A stretch of DNA of 64,000 nt from Ktedonobacter robiniae (GCF_016587375.1 NZ_BNJG01000001.1:4608501-4672500); one strand, 5' to 3'; positions 16,289 to 24,176 are shown, numbered from the stretch's first letter. Translations and numbers: made by a program. Notes: generated by a model from the letters alone, not told the origin.

Positions 16289-17616
16289 ACCTGTAATGAG
16301 GATGAGGGCCAGGGGCGCTGCCAGTAGCCACGTGCGCCAGGAGTGCCGTGGGGGACGACGCTACTAAAGTACGCGTCTACATATGATGGTACGGCATGTT
16401 TCGTGCCATTATATATAGACGCGTGCTTTAGCAGCGTTGATTGGGGCTTTGGATGCAAGCGGGGAGCAGGTGTGACCGGTGAGTTTTCCATGCCGGAACG
16501 CGAGCGGCGGGCGGAGGATGGTAGCACGACCGGTTGGGGCTTTGGACGCAATTTGGGAGCAGGTGTGATCGATAGATTTTCGCCGCTGCTCTCTAGATCA
16601 CTCTCCTCCAGGATATCAATATCGCTCTCCTCGCCCTCCTTTATAAACGAGCGGCTCACAGGTGGGATCGATCCTCTATCCAGGTCCTGTTGCCTTGAGT
16701 AGGCGCGTATCATGGGTCCTTTAGGGTAGTAAGTTGCGCTCCTCCCTTGCTCAGCAGCCCTGCTAAAATCATCCCAGAGTGCCTCCGCATCCTGATAACG
16801 CTGTGTGGGATCGTGGGCGAGGGCGCGCAGGATGACGGCATCCAGGTCGGGCGAGAGGAGGGGCTGAAGACTGCTGGGTCTGGGCGGAGGCGTGAGCTGT
16901 TGCTGGCGCGCCAGGTCGCGCCCAACCTCGAAGAGGGTGCGGCGGAAGGGGAGGCGCCCGGTGCAGAGCTGGTAGAGAATCACGCCCAGGGCGAAGATAT
17001 CGCTTTGAGGGAGGGCGCCGCCTCGGAACTGCTCAGGAGCCATATAGGGGAGCGTGCCCCCGCTGGGAAAGGTGTGATGGGTCGCGCTGACCTCGACTGC
17101 TAGGCCAAAGTCGCTCAGCACGGCCTGCTCTGAACCATTGGGGAGGACGCGAAAGAGAATGTTCAGTGGCTTGAGATCGCGATGAATCACACCATGAGTG
17201 TGGGCATAGGCCACGGCGCTACAGAGCTGGGGCGCGAGGGCCAGAATTTTATTGAGCGGGTAGGGCTGGCCTGGACGAAGGCGTTTATGCAGGTCGCCCC
17301 CGGCGGCATACTCCATTACTATATAAGGAATCATTGAGCCGCGAGTGGGATCAACCAGCTCAAGTTTGAGGTCGCTATAGATATGTAGGATGTTGGGATG
17401 GTTCCACTGCGCGACCTTGGCGGCCTCTTTCACAAAGCGATCCAGTGTGCGCTGATCAAGCTCGTCGGGCTTGATGACCTTGATGGCGACCTCGCGCTGG
17501 TCGTGCTCATCCCAGGCCAGGCAGACATCGGCCATGCCGCCACTACCCAGAGAGCCCAGGAGTTGATAGCGCTGTCCAAGTGCCTCAAATGCGCGGTTAT
17601 AGCGCCACAATTTCAC
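16285..17616 (-). CDS. Ser/Thr protein kinase, cytosolic half of a split receptor kinase
   Basis: A Hanks-type kinase of 443 residues. Visible motifs: GSGGMADVCLAW (glycine loop), VAIKVIK, HRDLKPLNILF (catalytic loop), SDFGLAV, and GTLPYMAPEQ. A disordered linker with two copies of the motif PAPxLxPKPQ follows the domain. The last 45 residues are translated from a hairpin and then out of frame over the membrane helix, so they are not native. The start is GTG 17616 with GGAGG 8 nt upstream. Removal of 77 bp (16361-16437) would put the kinase, membrane helix and outer domain in one frame, as in the paralogue at 5161-7611. Kinase activity itself should be preserved. Confidence 0.88.
   Translation of the reverse strand: MKLWRYNRAFEALGQRYQLLGSLGSGGMADVCLAWDEHDQREVAIKVIKPDELDQRTLDRFVKEAAKVAQWNHPNILHIYSDLKLELVDPTRGSMIPYIVMEYAAGGDLHKRLRPGQPYPLNKILALAPQLCSAVAYAHTHGVIHRDLKPLNILFRVLPNGSEQAVLSDFGLAVEVSATHHTFPSGGTLPYMAPEQFRGGALPQSDIFALGVILYQLCTGRLPFRRTLFEVGRDLARQQQLTPPPRPSSLQPLLSPDLDAVILRALAHDPTQRYQDAEALWDDFSRAAEQGRSATYYPKGPMIRAYSRQQDLDRGSIPPVSRSFIKEGEESDIDILEESDLESSGENLSITPAPKLRPKPQPVVLPSSARRSRSGMENSPVTPAPRLHPKPQSTLLKHASIYNGTKHAVPSYVDAYFSSVVPHGTPGARGYWQRPWPSSSLQV
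16361..16437. repeat. Imperfect 34-bp-arm hairpin splitting a kinase gene
   Basis: The left arm (GCTACTAAAGTACGCG...) and right arm (...CGCGTGCTTTAGCAGC) pair with about five mismatches, all transitions. A related hairpin is at 20978-21060 (shared GTCTACATAT and GTAC blocks). It lies exactly at the junction where two halves of a receptor kinase gene go out of frame. Confidence 0.7.
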
Positions 17617-17631
17617 AATAGATGCCTCCGC

Positions 17632-17690
17632 TACTGGCGTACGCGGCTACTGGGGCTGCGCCCTGGCGTACGCGGCTGCTGGTAGACTTT
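17632..17690. repeat. Two direct copies of a CTGGCGTACGCGGCT unit
   Basis: The 15-base unit occurs at about 17636 and 17670, just upstream of the ribosome binding site of the kinase at 17616. The same unit makes the arms of the hairpin at 5097-5162 and occurs again near 20026. It is a dispersed short repeat. Confidence 0.55.
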
Positions 17691-17828
17691 TATGTTGAGG
17701 GAGTATACCCGATTAAAAGCATTATTGCATGTGAATAGACAAAAAGGCAACATATTTGCAGGGACAGTGGAAAAGAGCTGCATAACGTCACAAAATTGGA
17801 CGTGAATCGTCGGGGGATGGGAGGCGAA

Positions 17829-17859
17829 GACGCGCCTACACATTGAGTGTAGGCGCGTC
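17829..17859. terminator. Perfect 13-bp hairpin downstream of the His-rich secreted protein
   Basis: GACGCGCCTACAC (17829-17841) pairs with GTGTAGGCGCGTC (17847-17859). It follows the stop codon at 17891 on the minus strand and shares its core with the hairpin at 1337. Confidence 0.7.
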
Positions 17860-17890
17860 CCGTGAATGTATATGGATGTGAATGTGAGTG

Positions 17891-18436
17891 TTATTGATTA
17901 GGAGTGACGCTGGTGATTGCAGGAGCGTTCATCTCCGGGCTGTAGGTGGTGCTGGGCTCGTTAGACGCGGTGTTGGGCGCGCTGGGAACCGTAGGAGCAC
18001 TGGCCTCGGTGGCCTGGCTGGCGTCAGACATCGAGCTGCTCTGCTCGTTCATGTTGGAGGGATCGCTCTTCATCCAGCCATCACGCTTCATCATACCGTG
18101 ATGATGGTGGTGGTGATAGCCTTTACCACTGATCTTGATGATGCAGTTGGCATCCTTCTCAAGCTCAAGCTCGAAGTCACGATTGACATTGACGGTCATG
18201 TTGGTACTATTCTTGCCATCGACGGCGAGAATGATAAAGGTGGAGCAGATTGAGAGGGCGCGTGGTGACCCTTTAGAACCCATAGGATAGTCCTGGTGGT
18301 TCTGAGGCAGATTGGCCCGTCCAGGTGTGAGGCTGGAGGCGTGAGCGGATGCCGTATGTCCAAAGGCCATGTAGAGGAGGAAGAGGCTGGTGATAGCGAA
18401 TATGCATGTGCTTTTCTGGATGCACGAACGCGACAT
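17891..18436 (-). CDS. Secreted protein with a six-histidine run, 181 aa
   Basis: Residues 1-31 form a signal peptide (basic start, then IFAITSLFLLYMAF, cleavage after AHA). The mature part contains an Asn/Thr-rich beta segment, then GKGYHHHHHHG, then Met- and Ser-rich disorder (PSNMNEQSSSMSDASQA). His and Met clusters in exported proteins often bind Cu, Ni or Zn; that is inference here. No family recognised. It is first in the 17.9-21.6 kb run of small secreted proteins, each with its own terminator. Confidence 0.65.
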   Translation of the reverse strand: MSRSCIQKSTCIFAITSLFLLYMAFGHTASAHASSLTPGRANLPQNHQDYPMGSKGSPRALSICSTFIILAVDGKNSTNMTVNVNRDFELELEKDANCIIKISGKGYHHHHHHGMMKRDGWMKSDPSNMNEQSSSMSDASQATEASAPTVPSAPNTASNEPSTTYSPEMNAPAITSVTPNQ

Positions 18437-18641
18437 TCTCTGTTCCTTTCCACTGTGTCATCTCTGATGGTGAGGATGACAATTTACTTTTCTTATAGTG
18501 ATGGGTGCAGATGCGCTGATGCGCGCTACAAGGTTCACTCTACAAAACCATCCCAGGAGCCATAGCTGTTATCCGTAGATGAGTCTTCGCTATGTCTGCT
18601 CTCTATTGTTATAGAGGGTCAACCAAGCTCAAGCGTTATGT

Positions 18642-18710
18642 ATACAGAGAAAGCCGGAGCTACCACGATGACGAATGCCGTCATCGTGGTAGCTCCGGCT
18701 TTCTCTGTAT
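18642..18710. repeat. Perfect 32-bp hairpin
   Basis: Arms 18642-18673 and 18679-18710 are exact, with a 5-nt loop. It lies between two co-directional minus-strand genes, upstream of one (18436) and about 100 bp downstream of the other (18809), and probably ends the transcript of the latter. Confidence 0.75.
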
Positions 18711-18808
18711 GACAAATTTTATGACAAAAATTTAAAGGGGCATAAAAATTGGGAGGGAGCGTTTTGTACGCTTGCCTCCCTCGTTGTGCTTATAGGTCTG
18801 GCAGGTGC

Positions 18809-19063
18809 TTACCAGTAGTGACAGCCGTACCAGCAAGTGCGATAGAAACTGTGGTTGATATTATAGCTGTAGCTAACGCTATAGCTGCTGCCAATACTAC
18901 TGCCAATGCCGCCACCCCATTGTGCGGTGGCATGAGTTTGTGCTTTCGTGGGGGTCCGGCTGGCCGCGGAAGCGGTATGAATGCTTCCAAACAATAGCGC
19001 TACTGCTACAACACCGCTAAGCATAACGAGACAGACAGCCTTGCGGAGAGTTGAAAGTGCCAT
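18809..19063 (-). CDS. Small secreted protein, 84 aa, Ser/Tyr/Gly-rich
   Basis: The signal peptide (MALSTLRKAVCLVMLSGVV, then cleavage near ASA) is clearly paralogous to that of the Gly-rich protein at 19384-19860 (LRKAVCLVMLSGVVAVAL versus IRKTLCLVMLSAIVAVAL). The mature part is about 50 residues, rich in Ser, Gly and Tyr, and ends CWYGCHYW, so one disulphide is possible. Function unknown; probably a surface or spore-coat-like component. Confidence 0.65.
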   Translation of the reverse strand: MALSTLRKAVCLVMLSGVVAVALLFGSIHTASAASRTPTKAQTHATAQWGGGIGSSIGSSYSVSYSYNINHSFYRTCWYGCHYW

Positions 19064-19177
19064 TGTTTACTCCTTTTCCTTTGCTTGGGAATGTCCTTAT
19101 GGGATGCCGAATCCAGTCACGCCTTGGGAAAACGGCTGGAGCCGGACTGCTGGAAGCGGTGCGCTTATACCATTTCC

Positions 19178-19285
19178 TTCTTATGCGGAAACCAACGTCG
19201 CTCTCGCGACTAGCGCTTCCCCATTGGGGGACCACCTAACCCCCATTCGGGGGCACAGCGGCCGCGCGCTCAGGTTCCCGAATAG
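19178..19285. repeat. Dispersed repeat family, copy 1
   Basis: The segment CTTATGCGGAAACCAACG followed by CGCTCTCGCGACTAGCGCT and, after a 40-bp insert, CGCGCTCAGGTTCCCG matches the repeat at 24082-24141 at most positions. The ends are complementary, so the unit can fold as a hairpin. It lies in the leader upstream of the secreted protein gene at 18809. Confidence 0.6.
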
Positions 19286-19383
19286 TGCTTTGCTTACCAT
19301 CTGGCGTGGCCTCTAGGGTCACGCCAGCATTGGTTTTGCATGTGTAATTGTCTGTTCTGGTCTTAAGATCTGACCTCTTCTAG

Positions 19384-19860
19384 CTAGCGGAATCGGCCGC
19401 CGAAGCCACCACCACGGAAGCCACCAAAGCCACGACCGAAGCCAAAGCCGCGACCATAGAAGCCACGACCGAAGCCAAAGCCACGACCATAGAAGCCACG
19501 ACCGAAGCCAAAGCCGCGACCATAGAAGCCGCGACCATAGAAGCCGCCCCCGTAGAAGCCACGACCGAAGCCAAAGCCGCGACCGTAGAAGCCACGACCG
19601 AAGCCGAAGCCGCGACCATAGAAGCCGCCCCCGTAGAAACCACGTCCGAAGCCAAAGCCGCGTCCGAAGCCGAAGCCGCGTCCGTAGCCAAAGCCGCCAC
19701 CCCAGGGGCCGCCCTTTATAGCGGTTACATGAGATTGCGCGTGTGTGGGGTTAAGGCTTGCTGCAGAGGCGTTAGCTGTCGTTCCCATGACTAAGGCAAC
19801 GGCGACGATCGCGCTGAGCATGACCAGACATAGGGTTTTCCGTATGGCGGAAAGTTGCAT
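19384..19860 (-). CDS. Secreted Gly/Phe/Arg repeat protein, 158 aa
   Basis: After a signal peptide of about 34 residues (cleavage after ASA), the mature chain is made almost only of Gly, Phe, Arg and Tyr in the units GFGFGRGF and YGGGFYGRG, repeated roughly a dozen times. Such low-complexity chains form adhesive or phase-separating surface layers in other systems; here the role is unknown. The DNA repeats are in frame and nearly identical, so copy number probably varies between strains. The gene is part of the run of related secreted proteins. Confidence 0.75.
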   Translation of the reverse strand: MQLSAIRKTLCLVMLSAIVAVALVMGTTANASAASLNPTHAQSHVTAIKGGPWGGGFGYGRGFGFGRGFGFGRGFYGGGFYGRGFGFGRGFYGRGFGFGRGFYGGGFYGRGFYGRGFGFGRGFYGRGFGFGRGFYGRGFGFGRGFGGFRGGGFGGRFR

Positions 19861-20134
19861 GTCTTTTTTCTCCTTAGTGCCTGAGCCTAGATTGCTCCTG
19901 TCATGTATATCGTTTTGAGGATGCTACTACAAGTGATGCCTTCCAGGGGATGCACTACAGGTTTCGGCTTTTTCTGGTTTTAGTATACAGGCATGTATAA
20001 ACTCATGTATGTATGCTACTGGCGTACGCAGCTACTGTAGCTGTGCTCTGACCTACGTGATGACTGGTTTTAGTAAGTACACTTTGAAGATACGTTGTAG
20101 GTTACAGAGGGGCTTGAGGAGCGGCGTTATGGGA

Positions 20135-20160
20135 ATAGGTGTGGATCACCCCACACCTAT
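20135..20160. terminator. Perfect 10-bp hairpin
   Basis: ATAGGTGTGG (20135-20144) pairs with CCACACCTAT (20151-20160). It lies upstream of the gene at 19384 and downstream of 20312, and may back up the next terminator. Confidence 0.45.
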
Positions 20161-20229
20161 GCATGCCTGACAGGTAGGTGTGCCATTGAGAAGCACTGCT
20201 CAATTTGTATCTTCCCAATCTGGCATAGA

Positions 20230-20259
20230 GAGAGCAGGACCAACATAGGCCCTGCTCTC
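20230..20259 (-). terminator. Terminator of the Gly-rich protein gene at 20312
   Basis: GAGAGCAGG (20230-20238) pairs with CCTGCTCTC (20251-20259), 50 bp after the stop codon of the minus-strand gene. Confidence 0.55.
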
Positions 20260-20311
20260 AGAAGGTTTGGATGCTGTAGTGGTTAGAGGCTAGGCGTTAT
20301 TTGCAGCCGCA

Positions 20312-20746
20312 CTAGAAGCCGAAGCCACGACCGAAACCACCAAAGCCAAGGCCACGACCGAAGCCGAAGCCACCAAAGCCAAGGCCACGACCGAAGCCGA
20401 GGCCACGACCGAAACCACCAAAGCCGAAGCCACGACCGAAGCCGAGGCCAAAGCCTTTGAAGCCTTTACCGCCACCGAAGCCACCACCATAGCCACCACC
20501 TTTGAAGCCTTTACCGCCACCGTAGCCACCACCGTAGCCATAGTCACCGAAGCCACCATAGCCACCATCGTAGCCAAGACCATAGCCATAATTGCCGAAG
20601 CCACCACCATAACCAGCGCCATAGCCGAGGCCATTACCACAGCCGCAGGAGCTGGCTGAGGCATGGCTGGTAGGGCCTACCACCAGCATCAGGGCGAAGA
20701 TGGCGGTAAATATAACCGTACAAACGGTCTTCTTAGCAAGTGACAT
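20312..20746 (-). CDS. Secreted Gly/Tyr/Phe-rich repeat protein, 144 aa
   Basis: The N-terminal 32 residues form a signal peptide ending ASA. The mature part starts with SSCGCGN, then Gly-Tyr repeats (YGYGLGYDGGYGG), two GGGKGFKG units, and a C-terminal half of GFGRGLGFGG repeats. It is a clear relative in composition of the protein at 19384. The two Cys at the mature N-terminus could crosslink the chain. Role unknown, likely extracellular matrix or hyphal/spore surface in an actinomycete-like lifestyle (inference). Confidence 0.75.
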   Translation of the reverse strand: MSLAKKTVCTVIFTAIFALMLVVGPTSHASASSCGCGNGLGYGAGYGGGFGNYGYGLGYDGGYGGFGDYGYGGGYGGGKGFKGGGYGGGFGGGKGFKGFGLGFGRGFGFGGFGRGLGFGRGLGFGGFGFGRGLGFGGFGRGFGF

Positions 20747-20977
20747 GTTTGTTCCTTTCCTTGCTTAGGTTTATGCCAATTACTCCCTTTTCCTGTGCAG
20801 GAGCGGGTTTTTTCGGGCATAAACCAGTAACATTCTGGAAACTGTTTGTCTTCTCTTATGGCTCGAGAAGGCGATGTAGCGCGCTCTGTATGTTGCAGAG
20901 TTTGGCTACCAGTGCCATTATACGTAGGCTTATAAACTTATACATGTGTATATATGGAAAAATAAGCTGTATGGGTC

Positions 20978-21060
20978 GATGCTACAAAAGTAGCGTGTCT
21001 ACATATAATAGTACAGGCAATCTCGTACATTATATGTAGACACGCTACTTTGTAGTATCG
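20978..21060. terminator. Near-perfect 35-bp-arm hairpin
   Basis: Left arm from 20978 and right arm 21025-21060 pair with few mismatches. It sits just after the stop of the repeat protein at 21082 (minus strand) and is a sequence relative of the hairpin that splits the kinase at 16361. Confidence 0.7.
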
Positions 21061-21081
21061 GACAGGCGGAGAAACTACGAT

Positions 21082-21618
21082 TTAGCGTAGACGGCCATAG
21101 CCGAAACTGCGACCATAAGGGACAGCAATAGAGCGATTGTAGAAGCCAAAGGATTGGCTGGTGCGAACGGTGACGCGGTTATAGAAGCCAATGGGACGGT
21201 TGTAGAAGCCGAAGGGGCGGTTGTAGAAGCCAAACGAGCGACCATAACCAACAGTGGCGCGGTTATAGAAGCCAATGGGACGATTGTAGAAACCAAACGA
21301 ACGACCATAGCCAACGGTGGCGCGATTGTAAAAGCCGAAGGGACGTGTGTAGAAACCGAAGGGCCGGGTCGTACTGACAGTGACGCGATTGTAGAAGCTG
21401 AAAGATCGCGTAGCGAAACCAAAGGGACGGGTAGTACCTACTACGACACGGCTAATGCTGGTTCTCTGAAAACCCAAGCCACAGGCCGGTGGACAAAGCT
21501 GACGGGCTTTAGGTTGCAGGGAGTGGGCCGATGCGGGTGTGTTAGTTCCTAGCATCAGAGAGAGAGCGATAAGGCTGACTAAGGTGAAAAGACAAGCGGA
21601 CCTTCTGACAAGCGGCAT
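21082..21618 (-). CDS. Secreted Phe/Tyr/Asn/Arg repeat protein, 178 aa
   Basis: The start is ATG 21618, with AGGAA 6 nt upstream; the longer frame to 21798 has no ribosome site. A signal peptide (residues 1-32, cleavage after SAHS region) is followed by a conserved CPPACG and then at least eight copies of a unit like RSFGFYNRPIGFYNR with ATVGYG spacers. It is charged, aromatic and repetitive, unlike the pure Gly-rich neighbours, but built on the same plan. Function unknown; probably a surface protein. Confidence 0.7.
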   Translation of the reverse strand: MPLVRRSACLFTLVSLIALSLMLGTNTPASAHSLQPKARQLCPPACGLGFQRTSISRVVVGTTRPFGFATRSFSFYNRVTVSTTRPFGFYTRPFGFYNRATVGYGRSFGFYNRPIGFYNRATVGYGRSFGFYNRPFGFYNRPIGFYNRVTVRTSQSFGFYNRSIAVPYGRSFGYGRLR

Positions 21619-21764
21619 GAGGTTTCCTTTCTTTGAATGTGCGACATGGACATCATACGTTGATCTGTGGTAGACAAATATTATTATACGGTCATGGGTA
21701 AGTACATCTATATATGTGGATGTGATTTGAGAAGGGGAAGAGGATGAGGTTGGCGGATAGTGGA

Positions 21765-21796
21765 GGCCCGATGTGTGCTTTTGCACACATCGGGCC
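21765..21796. terminator. Perfect 14-bp hairpin with TTTT loop
   Basis: GGCCCGATGTGTGC (21765-21778) pairs with GCACACATCGGGCC (21783-21796). It follows the stop codon of the methionine aminopeptidase gene (minus strand). Confidence 0.75.
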
Positions 21797-21823
21797 ACAC
21801 GTTATTCAATGCTATGTATTGTT

Positions 21824-22612
21824 CTAGAGGATGGTCAAAAGTTCGGGGGCGCCATCGGTCACGGCCAGCGTATGCTCGAACTGCGCGGAACGCTTGCCAT
21901 CGGCGGTGCAGACGGTCCACTGGTCCGCGAGCACGCGGGTCCTGGCGGTTCCTACGTTGATCATAGGCTCGACGGTGAAGACCATGCCCTGGCGGATACG
22001 CAGGCCAGTGCCATGCTTGCCAAAGTGCGAGACGTGGGGATCTTCGTGCAGGGAGCGTCCAACGCCATGACCTCCCAATTCACGCACAGTGGAGAAGCCA
22101 TTGGACTCAGCGTATTCCTGGATGGCCGCGCCCACATCGCCGAGACGTTTATTGTGGCGAGCTTCGGCGATACCCAGTTCAGTGCAGCGTTTGGCGACCT
22201 CCATGAGCTTTTGCGCCTCCTCATCGATCTCGCCAACGGCATAGGTCACGCAGGAGTCGCCGACCCAGCCATTGAGCAGGACGCCGATATCTACGCCGAC
22301 GATATCGCCCTCCTTCAACTTGACCTCTGCGCTGGGAATGCCGTGGCAGACCACCTCATTGATAGAGATACAGATGGTGCCCGGGAAGGCAGGAACGGCG
22401 GGATGCCCGTTATAGGCGGGGCGAGCACCATAGCCTTTATAGATGGGGAGCGCACCCTTGCCGCGAATATAGTCCTCGGCGATCTGGTCCAACTCAAGGG
22501 TCGTCACGCCCGGTTTAACATATGGGCGCATAACCTCAAAGGTCTGGGCCACCAGTCGCCCAGCCTCGCGTAGTTTGGCGATCTCCTGGCGAGATTTCAT
22601 CATCACTGCCAT
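21824..22612 (-). CDS. map: Type I methionine aminopeptidase
   Basis: Removes the initiator Met from new proteins in the cytosol. It has 262 residues, the normal type I length. The five metal ligands are visible: D108 (GVDIG), D119 (VGDS), H182 (GHGVGRSLHEDP), E215 (FTVEP) and E246 (QFEHT). It lacks the N-terminal SH3 or zinc-finger extension. It stands alone rather than in the usual ribosomal/adk-infA operon, so it may be a second, accessory copy. GAGG lies 10 nt before the ATG at 22612; two more Met codons follow closely. Confidence 0.96.
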   Translation of the reverse strand: MAVMMKSRQEIAKLREAGRLVAQTFEVMRPYVKPGVTTLELDQIAEDYIRGKGALPIYKGYGARPAYNGHPAVPAFPGTICISINEVVCHGIPSAEVKLKEGDIVGVDIGVLLNGWVGDSCVTYAVGEIDEEAQKLMEVAKRCTELGIAEARHNKRLGDVGAAIQEYAESNGFSTVRELGGHGVGRSLHEDPHVSHFGKHGTGLRIRQGMVFTVEPMINVGTARTRVLADQWTVCTADGKRSAQFEHTLAVTDGAPELLTIL

Positions 22613-22700
22613 CGTATGTAATCCTCGTTTCTTCTAGAACAGAAAGGTAGCTATTTAGCTTCTCTTGATGAGGCTTCTCAGCGTCTGTGGCGCTTCGCCA

Positions 22701-22760
22701 GGGTTAAGGGATGTGGTAAAAAAATGCCTGCAGGCATTTTTTTACCACATCCCTTAACCC
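22701..22760. repeat. Perfect 60-bp palindrome without loop
   Basis: 22701-22730 and 22731-22760 are exact inverted copies meeting at CCTGCAGG. On either strand a run of T follows in the arm, as in an intrinsic terminator. It lies between the map promoter and the end of the next minus-strand gene, which it probably terminates. Confidence 0.75.
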
Positions 22761-22853
22761 TTTGCGAGCCACGGAGTGGCGAGAAGTCTTGAGTAAATAC
22801 ATGTAAAGTAAATGCCCATGTATGTAAGGCTTGGGAAGGCATGGAAAGCCTTG

Positions 22854-23228
22854 TCAGGTGGCGCGTCCTCGGCTCGCATCGAGGGTGAGAGGGACCTCAT
22901 CCTGAAGGGCGTGTTCCCAGGTGAGGAGATCATTGACCGTCACACCGAAATAGCGATTAAAGTAGTTGAGTAGCTGATCGATGGTGGTATAGTCAACGCG
23001 CCGGCTCTGGCCACGATGAAGCGCGGCCAGGACGCTCAACGAGACGCCGCTTTCCTGAGCCAGGCGGCGCAGGCTCAAGGGGGGCAGGCCCTCTTTTGCT
23101 CGCTCTACATTTGCCCTTGCCAAAAGCAAGCGTAGTCTGCACGAGATGGTCAATGTATTCTCGCCTCCCATAAAGCTTATGGAAACGTGTGCCGTTTGGG
23201 TCGCACACGTCTCCATGACCCGCGACAT
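22854..23228 (-). CDS. Small HTH (Cro/CI-type) transcriptional regulator
   Basis: The core CRLRLLLARANVERAKEGLPPLSLRRLAQESGVSLSVLAALHRGQSRRVDYTTIDQLLNYFNRYFGVTVNDLL is a five-helix XRE-type DNA-binding domain that fills nearly the whole chain. No ligand or oligomerisation domain is present apart from about 20 C-terminal residues. The start is uncertain: the ATG at 23228 has AGGA only 3 nt away, while ATGs at 23216 and 23171 lack a good site. The frame is open to 23315. Targets unknown. Confidence 0.6.
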   Translation of the reverse strand: MSRVMETCATQTAHVSISFMGGENTLTISCRLRLLLARANVERAKEGLPPLSLRRLAQESGVSLSVLAALHRGQSRRVDYTTIDQLLNYFNRYFGVTVNDLLTWEHALQDEVPLTLDASRGRAT

Positions 23229-23491
23229 ATATCCTGATTTCAAGAATGTTTGTGTTTCTAAGATAGCAGAAGTGTAGTGGAATGTCAATACAATTGTGAG
23301 TAATTTCAGGTACAAAGGAGCGATGGTCAGGTATGGTATCAGTAAATATCGATTTTATGATACAATCGCATCGGTATGAACCCTGGCGCTAGAAATGGCG
23401 GGTGGTGGCGATTGAGGAGAGGAATAGCGTTGAATATGCAGGTAGATGCGCATGAGTAAGCAGATAAAAATGTGCAAAGGAAGCGAGAGCA

Positions 23492-23977
23492 ATGGTCAAA
23501 TTCTGGGGCATAATTGTGCTTGGCATTCTTGTGTATGCTATAGCTTTATTTGGAGCCGTCTTATTTAGCAGGCTGGACCCGCTGAACAAGTATCGCTGGC
23601 AGCGTGAGAAGTTGTTCAGGTTCAAACTGGCACGCTTCATGCTCGACTATGGGCAGGGCCTCTTGATCGGCCTCTTCTTTGTGCTCGCGACGGTGGCGAC
23701 CGGCGCGCTCAGTTTGTATACCACAAATACGACGAAAGCGCTCCCTAAGGATTGGTACGCCCTGGTCAGCGAGAACCTGGCCTGGCTGAGCAATGGTTTC
23801 CTGGTGATCGCGGGCTTGACGGCAGTTATCTGGATTCTGGCGGCACTGGGAACGACCATTATAGGGAACAAAGGCGCGCGTGGACGTGGCCTGGGGCTGA
23901 TGACCAGCCTGGTGGCGATTGTATTCGAGTTCCTCTATGGAGCGCAATGGTATCACATGTTTGTACACGTGAAATAG
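23492..23977 (+). CDS. Four-helix integral membrane protein, 161 aa
   Basis: No family recognised. Transmembrane segments lie at about 4-26, 54-75, 94-116 and 131-152. The loop between helix 1 and 2 is strongly basic (NKYRWQREKLFRFKLARF), so it should be cytosolic. No catalytic motif is visible. The start ATG 23492 has a weak GGAAG-type site. The next gene, also a small membrane protein, lies 200 bp downstream in the same direction after a hairpin. Confidence 0.65.
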   Translation: MVKFWGIIVLGILVYAIALFGAVLFSRLDPLNKYRWQREKLFRFKLARFMLDYGQGLLIGLFFVLATVATGALSLYTTNTTKALPKDWYALVSENLAWLSNGFLVIAGLTAVIWILAALGTTIIGNKGARGRGLGLMTSLVAIVFEFLYGAQWYHMFVHVK

Positions 23978-24032
23978 AAAAATGCCAGATTCCCCAGTTC
24001 GGCTAAGCCAAACTGGGAAATCTGGCATTTTT
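23978..24032. terminator. Near-perfect 27-bp hairpin with flanking A/T runs
   Basis: Arms 23978-24004 and 24006-24032 pair with two mismatches. It starts immediately after the stop codon at 23977 and ends in TTTTT, a strong intrinsic terminator. Confidence 0.8.
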
Positions 24033-24081
24033 GTGTATTTTAAAAGAAGAGTCAGGGCGCGTTCTTTAAGAGAGGGCTGTA

Positions 24082-24141
24082 CTTCTTATACGAAAACCAA
24101 CGCCGCTCTCGCGGCTAGCGCTCCGCGCTCAGGTTTTCGAA
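24082..24141. repeat. Dispersed repeat family, copy 2
   Basis: This compact copy (CTTATACGAAAACCAACG, CGCTCTCGCGGCTAGCGCT, CGCGCTCAGGTTTTCG) corresponds to the copy at 19178-19285. Its ends (CGAAAACC and GGTTTTCG) are complementary, so it folds into a hairpin just upstream of the gene at 24177. Confidence 0.6.
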
Positions 24142-24176
24142 AGGTAGTTATTGTTTCTGCTGAGAGGAAGAGAAGC

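Noticed and set aside
19380..20664. Long Ala/Ser/Val-rich ORFs in other frames of the Gly-rich protein genes
   Set aside because: They arise from the periodic codons of the real genes; they have no ribosome sites and no plausible composition.
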